A stretch of 11,296 nucleotides of DNA from Gammaproteobacteria bacterium (lineage in GTDB: Bacteria; Pseudomonadota; Gammaproteobacteria; Granulosicoccales; Granulosicoccaceae), in assembly GCA_019634245.1 (NCBI GenBank), contig JAHQVR010000115.1, positions 1 to 11,296 on the forward strand, read 5' to 3'. Of this stretch, positions 7,901 to 11,296 are shown one piece after another; position 1 is the stretch's first letter, and every line of letters starts with the position of its first letter. The notes below the pieces were generated by a model. That model did no database searches and was not told the origin of the DNA. It was given only the letters and a program-made list of their open reading frames with translations. A program made the translations under genes and the position numbers.

Positions 7901-10900
7901 GTTGAAGGCTGTAGGATTCAAATTGGTGTCGGTAAAAAACGATGGAGTTTCCTGTGCGTTATTTTTATGTCGCAAAGTTACTGACCAAAAGGAATCCGTT
8001 AGTGTTGATATTCATGATCGACAGTGGTCAGGGTTTGAGCAGATTCAGTCGGAGTTATCTCGTGATAGTCATTCAGATGTTTGGCTACGAGGCACGCAGG
8101 AAGATTCTCCTGGGCTATTGGGACTAGGGAACTGTATTCGATATGAGCCCGGTGGCGAGCGAATAAAACTGCTCTACATGAATGAAGGTACTGCTTTGCA
8201 ACCCGATTTAGCCAAGGACATATTCGCTGCGCGCCTTTATCAGAACATAGTTAGAGGAGGTAAATGGGGAAGTTTCCGTTATTTGCCTTACCCCGATAAA
8301 CCAATGGTGCAAACTGACACCGCCACATTGGCCATAGAGACTGTAGGGGATCTATCCAGCATAGCTTGGGAACAAGCGCAAAACTTCCGTAGTGAAATCG
8401 ATGATATCCGGGTGGCCTACGGTGCTTTGAATTTTAAAGATGTTATGGTCGCAACCGGCCGAGTATCACACACAGCCTACGGTAAAGACTCATTATCGGT
8501 AAAGCTCATCAATGAGTTTTCAGGTTTGACCAGGGATGGGAGCAGAGTGATGGGGCTGATACTTGATAAACCGGTCTGTACCAGGCTTTCCCAAAAAGAT
8601 CTGCCCAAACACGGTATATGGGAAATCCCGCAAACCTGGACGTTGGCCGAAGCCGCCACCGTTCCAATTGCATATTCCACTGCTTACTGCGCTCTGCTTA
8701 CAAGGGCGACAATCACGGCGGGGCAATCTGTGTTGATACATTCTGCTCTAAGCGGCGTTGGACAGGCATGTATTCGTATCGCCATGGCGATTGGTTGCGA
8801 AGTGTTCGTCACAGTAGGTAGTGATAAAAAGCGTAACGAGATCAGGAAAATGTTTCCCGCGATTCCTGCAAGCCATATTGGCCATTCGAGAGATAAGCGC
8901 TTTGAGCGTTGGCTAATGCATGAAACGGAGGGGGAAGGTGTTGATGTTATCGTTAATTGCCTGGCCGGTGAATTGTTGCAGTCCAGTCTGCGGTTGATTT
9001 CACGTTACGGAAAATTTATCGAAATTGGCAGATATGATATGGCCCAGAATACGCCATTGGGGATGGGGGTATTTTTACGCGACGCAGCAGTATTGGGTGT
9101 GGGTATGAATAACGTTGCGCGCAATGACTCAGCTGAAATGGCAACTGTGTGGGCGCTAATGCAGCAGGGAATCACGGACGGTACAGTTGTTCCACTGCAG
9201 CCAATTGTGTTTAGTCACGATCAGATTGAAGAGGCATTTCGATTTTCAGCCAAAGGGGAGCATTTCGGTAAGGTTATGCTGGCGGTTAACGATCATGCGG
9301 ATGAAATGCAGTTTGACGATCTCGCCTGGTCTGTTACAGCCAATAGTTGTTTTTGGGCTAATCCGGACAAAAGCTACATTGTTACAGGTGGCCTCGGTGG
9401 ACTGGGTCTTGAACTGAGTAAATGGTTAGTCAGTCGCGGTGCGCAGACACTAATTATCACTTCCAGATCCGGTGTGAAAACTCCTTATCAAGAAGATTGT
9501 ATTCATGAGATGGAAAAGAGTGGTGCGAATATAATCGTTTCGCAAAGAAACGTTGCGCATCATGACGATTGTCAGCTACTACTCTCTGAAGCAGAGAATG
9601 AGGCTCCGGTTGCGGGTGTTTTTCACCTTGCGATGGTTTTGGAGGATGCATTGTTCCAGAATCAGACCGAAGAAAAATTCGAGAATGTGCTTGGTCCGAA
9701 GCTGAATGGTGGAAGGCACCTTGATGACTTATCCAGGGTGTGTTGTCCAGAGTTAGAGCATTTTGTAGTGTTTTCTTCCCTTTCTGGGGGATATGGAAAT
9801 CTAGGTCAGACTAACTATGGTTATGCAAATATTGGATTGGATCGTCTGTGTGACCAACGAAAAGCTCATGGATACCCTGCACTGTCAGTTCAGTGGGGCA
9901 TTATCGGAGATGTCGGATTTGCGCATGAAAATGCGGACTCTGCCGGTTTGGTTTCAGTCAACAGTGTTGCGCAGGGAATTGCTTCATGTATGAATACGCT
10001 GGAAACCTTTTTGACTAACAGTCAGCATACTGTGGTATCGAGCTATGTTCACAAGCCTGTTGATTTCCGCGAAATTTCAACACAGCAGAATTTGACTACT
10101 GAAAAAGATTTTCAAAGCCTTCTCAAAGACGTATCAAATGTTATGGGCTTGGAAAGCGTCGCTAAGGATCAGTACGAAACACCATTTGAAGAATTCGGGC
10201 TCGACTCGTTAATGAGTGTTGAAATTATTTCGATGCTGGATAACCAATATAAAATTACGATGGATCTTGCCACTGTGAGAAAGAGTTCGTTCAGGCAACT
10301 CCAGCAAATGTTTGAGGGAGTACCTGAAGAGCCAACTACTGATCAAAGTGCTATTGACATGATTGAAGATACCGCATCAGTTGTCGACAGTAAGTTCGTT
10401 GCGCCGGGCATAATAGTAAACGAAAAGCTGCCAATAATTGAAGAGATTAACTTGCTGGCAGATAACACAGAAGTCATCTACTTTTTAGCAGGAGCCATTA
10501 TCGACCCTGTTAAGTACCTCAACATTCAATCGATCAGTAACAACAAAATGATCTGTGCCGTTCGATACGAAAGGGCGAATTCTGCGACGGAGCTGTTTGA
10601 GGAAATGACTAGGCATATGAAAGAAGTCTCCAACAGAGTTCAATCGATCAAGGTCCTCGGCTACAGCACAGGTGCTATATTAATGCATAGATTTCTAAAT
10701 ACGTTGGATGCTAGTCAACTGTCGTGCACATTGGAGTCAGTATCAGTATCGCCTCCACATGAAACTGTATACAAAGAACTAGAGGATATAGGCAGTGATG
10801 CCCTGTCCGCTATGGATGAGGAAGAACTTTACGAGAGATTGGAAAACTCGCAATTCTGGACTGAGTTGTCGCGACTGAGCTATCCGGAATTACAACAGCA

Positions 10901-11084
10901 GTTTTTAATGCTGTTGAACAGTGATATAACGCAACAGGAATACGGTGTATCGGATCTAATTGTTCTTCCTGAAAATGATCCTTACTGCTGGCCATATGAG
11001 AAGAGCACTGGTCTGGCTAGGCAAGTAATAACCATTGAAGCGGATCACGAATCCGCATTAACTAGTTTGAGCACGTACTTTTGA
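3738..11084 (+). CDS. Animal-FAS-like type I polyketide/fatty acid synthase (KS-AT-DH-MT-ER-KR-ACP-TE)
   Basis: This is a single-chain, fully reducing synthase of 2448 residues (human FASN is about 2511). It should elongate an acyl chain with malonyl units, reduce and possibly C-methylate it on one ACP, and release it through its own thioesterase. With one module, no loading module and no docking ends, iterative use is the natural inference. Domains: KS 1-405, linker 406-493, AT 494-810, DH 850-1105, MT 1110-1414, pseudo-KR 1415-1520, ER 1521-1852, KR 1878-2107, ACP 2124-2195, TE 2244-2448. Catalytic residues of every domain are present. Wording along the chain from KS to ACP resembles vertebrate FASN much more than typical modular bacterial PKS (for example FSGMGAQWEGMG, DPQLRLLLEV, GDLSSIAW, NQTEEKF). 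The reading frame is uninterrupted. Activation requires a phosphopantetheinyl transferase, not encoded here. The start at 3738 is chosen for its ribosome site; 3726 is the longest alternative. Product unknown. Confidence 0.97.
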   Translation: MPESVAINGFSCRFPMSSSPEEFWKNLITHQDMISEQSDRWPAGQYGIPPRFGVVKDIDQFDAQFFDIHGKQAQCMDPQLRLLLEVSHEAFVDSGINPFTLSNNNVGVFVGACFPDAMANSNSNPHMMRGYENTGTALSMLANRLSYFYDLTGPSKTIDTACSSGLVALDEATRAIQSGQCDMAVVASANIILRPGTSVGFTQLNMLAADGKCKAFDESANGYVRSEGVVVLVLTAKSKSSRIRAEVLGTATNNDGYTSQGITFPNSIAQEQLLRQVYETAGVGAAEVDYIEAHGTGTQAGDPAELDAIDRALAQQRSDTLKVGSVKTNMGHSESTAGLAGVCKVLLAMEHGTLPANLHYSKPNPNIESLRNGNIQVVSENEPWKGGIVGINSFGFGGTNAHAIIRGGFELAAPQQQTAEDCIVPLSHRTEDGLSAHVEQLSNTNLSNDHVIHLQGIANIPSRKNPYRACLLPCQSDDSAPSVIKADKIKSREVWWIFSGMGAQWEGMGTELLKNPLTSSALNECAEIVKPLGVDLVDLLTAEHGLFDHSPKACFIAISAMQVAMVDLLRSLDVPVDRLLGHSLGEIACAYADGALTKRQTMEVAFWRGQCLEDTPETRGKMAAVELTWEQAHALEGEELFAACHNGENNVTISGTEAAIDAAVDKLIQQGVESKVVGSAGIAFHTAQLDSVLPAFEAALDKVVGKPKSFSSRWISTCLSADDLQNQVKCDVNYLSANLRNPVRFNDAINQIPDEAIVIEVGPTTLFYSTILLQNPRVKYTGLSRRDVKNNTELNGGIARLFSFGVDINWHRLNPTSGNLYFSNTPSKVSWLHKKHDVPLFDRYQANAEGGRTFDISLAKEEYQFIQDHQIAGKVLFPGVGYLYLVWQLFAENNNTTVDQQPIQFSNIKFLRATRVHIEKEVQLTARYSPASGLFELAEGEHLVVTGSVSGELNISALDDVIALSTDVDDNDYLDKSAAYTKTRLRGYQYGPEFQGIERVSCDGMRATLEWRGNWVSLLDAMLQVNLFGEFAGLTVPTAIRSVRIDPEKLAKQLKVDVYKDRYDQSVMSKAVEIEGLESTPINDQWWRAVQPNMASHEFVPYFEDNTITNAPVEDQRYAKLAKSYVACGALKVIEKYEHENETLPLHLSKTRKVLENLYDEVPDQSEVDYFIKKEHAAVLRVAVSIFADDSSFISEPLQSLFAHEEFASIYSHDYYGAHLFRAGYVEEMCSIIYENYPVNKALTILEAGAGTGGLTSIVLPTLSDTDTRYLATDISAGFFGKLKERFSDYQSVFDCATWDINEKLPEQLVESVDVVVASNALHVASNLTTSLKQIYSRLEDGGFLLLHECVFPEAIGMFGFLEDFWNFEDEDIRTYGPYVDSDGWKRLLKAVGFKLVSVKNDGVSCALFLCRKVTDQKESVSVDIHDRQWSGFEQIQSELSRDSHSDVWLRGTQEDSPGLLGLGNCIRYEPGGERIKLLYMNEGTALQPDLAKDIFAARLYQNIVRGGKWGSFRYLPYPDKPMVQTDTATLAIETVGDLSSIAWEQAQNFRSEIDDIRVAYGALNFKDVMVATGRVSHTAYGKDSLSVKLINEFSGLTRDGSRVMGLILDKPVCTRLSQKDLPKHGIWEIPQTWTLAEAATVPIAYSTAYCALLTRATITAGQSVLIHSALSGVGQACIRIAMAIGCEVFVTVGSDKKRNEIRKMFPAIPASHIGHSRDKRFERWLMHETEGEGVDVIVNCLAGELLQSSLRLISRYGKFIEIGRYDMAQNTPLGMGVFLRDAAVLGVGMNNVARNDSAEMATVWALMQQGITDGTVVPLQPIVFSHDQIEEAFRFSAKGEHFGKVMLAVNDHADEMQFDDLAWSVTANSCFWANPDKSYIVTGGLGGLGLELSKWLVSRGAQTLIITSRSGVKTPYQEDCIHEMEKSGANIIVSQRNVAHHDDCQLLLSEAENEAPVAGVFHLAMVLEDALFQNQTEEKFENVLGPKLNGGRHLDDLSRVCCPELEHFVVFSSLSGGYGNLGQTNYGYANIGLDRLCDQRKAHGYPALSVQWGIIGDVGFAHENADSAGLVSVNSVAQGIASCMNTLETFLTNSQHTVVSSYVHKPVDFREISTQQNLTTEKDFQSLLKDVSNVMGLESVAKDQYETPFEEFGLDSLMSVEIISMLDNQYKITMDLATVRKSSFRQLQQMFEGVPEEPTTDQSAIDMIEDTASVVDSKFVAPGIIVNEKLPIIEEINLLADNTEVIYFLAGAIIDPVKYLNIQSISNNKMICAVRYERANSATELFEEMTRHMKEVSNRVQSIKVLGYSTGAILMHRFLNTLDASQLSCTLESVSVSPPHETVYKELEDIGSDALSAMDEEELYERLENSQFWTELSRLSYPELQQQFLMLLNSDITQQEYGVSDLIVLPENDPYCWPYEKSTGLARQVITIEADHESALTSLSTYF
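5217..6167 (+). other. Acyltransferase (malonyl/acetyl-type AT) domain
   Basis: This domain loads starter and extender units. Ser583 lies in GHSLGEIACAYADGAL and His685 in GIAFHT, 102 residues apart as in human FASN. Arg608 in FWRGQCLED is the residue expected to hold the malonyl carboxylate. The AFH motif, not the YASH type, favours malonyl over methylmalonyl, so any branches would come from the MT domain rather than the extender. FSGMGAQWEGMG and ACHNGENNVTISG are close to FASN wording. Confidence 0.92.
6285..7052 (+). other. Dehydratase (DH) domain
   Basis: This domain removes water from the beta-hydroxyacyl intermediate. Its double-hotdog motifs are intact: His869 in DHQIAGKVLFPGVGYL (HxxxGxxxxP) and the catalytic Asp1020 in NWVSLLDAMLQ. 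The LRGYQYGPEFQGI segment matches the FASN wording LRGYDYGPHFQGI. The domain is expected to be active. Confidence 0.9.
7065..7979 (+). other. C-methyltransferase (cMT) domain, apparently intact
   Basis: The SAM-binding motif EAGAGTGG (1247-1254) is complete. His1323 in NALHVASN and Glu1349 in LLHECVF are 26 residues apart, the spacing I recall for the His/Glu pair of fungal PKS C-methyltransferases such as CitS. In vertebrate FASN the corresponding region (phrase GGFLLLH is shared) has lost both residues and the glycine-rich motif. This domain probably methylates the alpha carbon of beta-ketoacyl intermediates. Confidence 0.85.
7980..8297 (+). other. Structural pseudo-KR segment
   Basis: This is a non-catalytic linker/half-KR that supports the real KR in FASN-like enzymes. 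The segments GLGNCIRYEPGGERIK and GGKWGSFRYL match GLVNCLRREPGG and AWGAFRHF in human FASN as I recall them. Similarity in a non-catalytic segment is good evidence for true common descent with FASN. Confidence 0.75.
8298..9293 (+). other. Enoylreductase (ER) domain
   Basis: This MDR-fold NADPH enoylreductase carries LNFKDVMVATG, the nucleotide-binding SGVGQ (1672-1676), VGSDKKR with the conserved Lys, GVDVIVNCLAG and PLGMGVFLRD, all close to FASN. One oddity is that the usually conserved LLGMEFSG motif reads KLINEFSG, with the glycine lost. Activity is likely but not certain. Confidence 0.88.
9369..10058 (+). other. Ketoreductase (KR) domain
   Basis: This short-chain dehydrogenase fold has the NADPH motif GGLGGLG (1884-1890) and the tetrad Lys1988 (GPKLNG), Ser2014 (VFSSLSG), Tyr2027 (TNYGYAN) and Asn2031. 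The VLEDALF segment has the Asp of B-type KRs, as FASN has VLRD, so a D-hydroxy (R-type) product is expected. Lys-Tyr spacing is 39 residues. SVQWGIIGDVG again matches FASN wording. Confidence 0.92.
10107..10322 (+). other. Acyl carrier protein (ACP) domain
   Basis: The phosphopantetheine attachment site is Ser2157 in FGLDSLMSVEI. FASN has GLDSLMSVEV around Ser2156. There is a single ACP, consistent with iterative use of one module. Confidence 0.93.
10467..11084 (+). other. C-terminal thioesterase (TE), type II-like
   Basis: This alpha/beta hydrolase releases the chain. The nucleophile is Ser2310 in GYSTGA, His2437 lies in EADHESAL and the likely acid is Asp2414 in PENDPY. The acid that FASN carries about 30 residues after the Ser is absent here (SVSVSPP in its place). 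The ELYERL...YPELQQQF...DITQQEY layout resembles the lid and core of bacterial type II thioesterases. The domain is about 205 residues, shorter than the FASN TE. Confidence 0.8.
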
Positions 11085-11085
11085 G

Positions 11086-11296
11086 ATGATGAGTTTGCCG
11101 TCCGATAGGGAAATATTAAATATGTATCTGAGGCAAACCGTGAGCGCTAAAGCACAGGAAAGTGGCGGTGCATTAAATCTGATTGAGAATTTCAAGGCCG
11201 AGAATAAGCCAGAGCAATCAATCGTAACATTCGCAGGAACAGGCGTTAACACAGCGAAGCATGTCGAGCATTTTTCAGCGCTTGGAATCGATTATC
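11086..11296 (+). CDS. Unrecognised gene, 5' part only, coupled to the synthase
   Basis: An ATG one base after the synthase stop (TGA 11082-11084, g, ATGATG) opens a frame of 70 codons that runs off the window. The product begins MMSLPSDREILNMYLRQT; an amphipathic, charged N-terminal stretch is followed at about residue 46 by SIVTFAGTGVNTAKHVEHF, which looks like a beta-strand, a glycine turn and a helix. I do not recognise the family, and it does not start like a KS or AT. The second ATG (11089) is equally possible as start. No strong ribosome site is present, so translation is probably coupled to that of the synthase, implying one operon and a role in the same pathway. The N-terminus could also be a docking helix. 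Confidence 0.7.
   Translation, partial: MMSLPSDREILNMYLRQTVSAKAQESGGALNLIENFKAENKPEQSIVTFAGTGVNTAKHVEHFSALGIDY

Noticed and set aside
3738..11084. Ordinary modular PKS or fungal-type HR-PKS as the main label
   Set aside because: The domain order is shared with fungal HR-PKS, but the wording of AT, pseudo-KR, ER, KR and ACP, and the residue spacing, fit animal FASN better; a tree is needed to settle it.
1..11296. Eukaryotic origin of the whole window
   Set aside because: A 7.3-kb uninterrupted frame, Shine-Dalgarno sites, a bacterial sensor kinase and response regulator, and tight gene coupling all point to a bacterium.
1..11296. CRISPR arrays, tRNA or rRNA genes, insertion sequences
   Set aside because: I found no repeat-spacer pattern, no tRNA-like cloverleaf or rRNA segment, and no transposase or terminal inverted repeats.

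Overview
The window reads as bacterial DNA, probably from a marine-type gammaproteobacterium. That placement is an inference from the style of the two-component genes, the moderate base composition and the intron-free layout; no 16S or other marker is present. It holds a two-component regulatory pair on the minus strand and, facing away from it, one giant plus-strand gene for a self-contained type I megasynthase. A further plus-strand gene follows immediately and runs off the right edge. A short minus-strand reading frame may run off the left edge.

Layout: 1-64 possible start of a minus-strand gene leaving the window; 62-261 short gap with a cluster of palindromes; 262-2169 (-) membrane sensor histidine kinase of the 7TMR-DISM type; 2170-2495 gap; 2496-3134 (-) NarL/LuxR-type response regulator; 3135-3737 divergent regulatory region; 3738-11084 (+) multidomain synthase of 2448 residues; 11086-end (+) start of an unrecognised, probably translationally coupled gene.

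The main result is the synthase. Its domain order is KS-AT-DH-MT-(structural pseudo-KR)-ER-KR-ACP-TE, the order of animal cytosolic fatty acid synthase (FASN). The resemblance goes well beyond order. From KS to ACP, segment after segment carries phrases I recognise from vertebrate FASN. Catalytic residues lie at nearly the same absolute positions: KS Cys162/His294/His332, AT Ser583/His685 and ACP Ser2157, against 161/293/331, 581/683 and 2156 in human FASN as I recall it. Two parts differ from FASN. The methyltransferase, a dead relic in vertebrate FASN, has an intact SAM-binding motif and a candidate His/Glu catalytic pair. The C-terminal thioesterase is shorter and looks like a bacterial type II thioesterase. 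The gene is therefore best described as a bacterial animal-FAS-like polyketide synthase, inferred to work iteratively and to make a reduced, possibly methyl-branched acyl chain released by its own thioesterase.

The sensor kinase and response regulator probably form a signalling pair. Because the regulator is transcribed divergently from the synthase, with about 600 bp of shared upstream DNA holding inverted repeats and a -10-like box without a good -35, it is a reasonable but unproven candidate for controlling the synthase.
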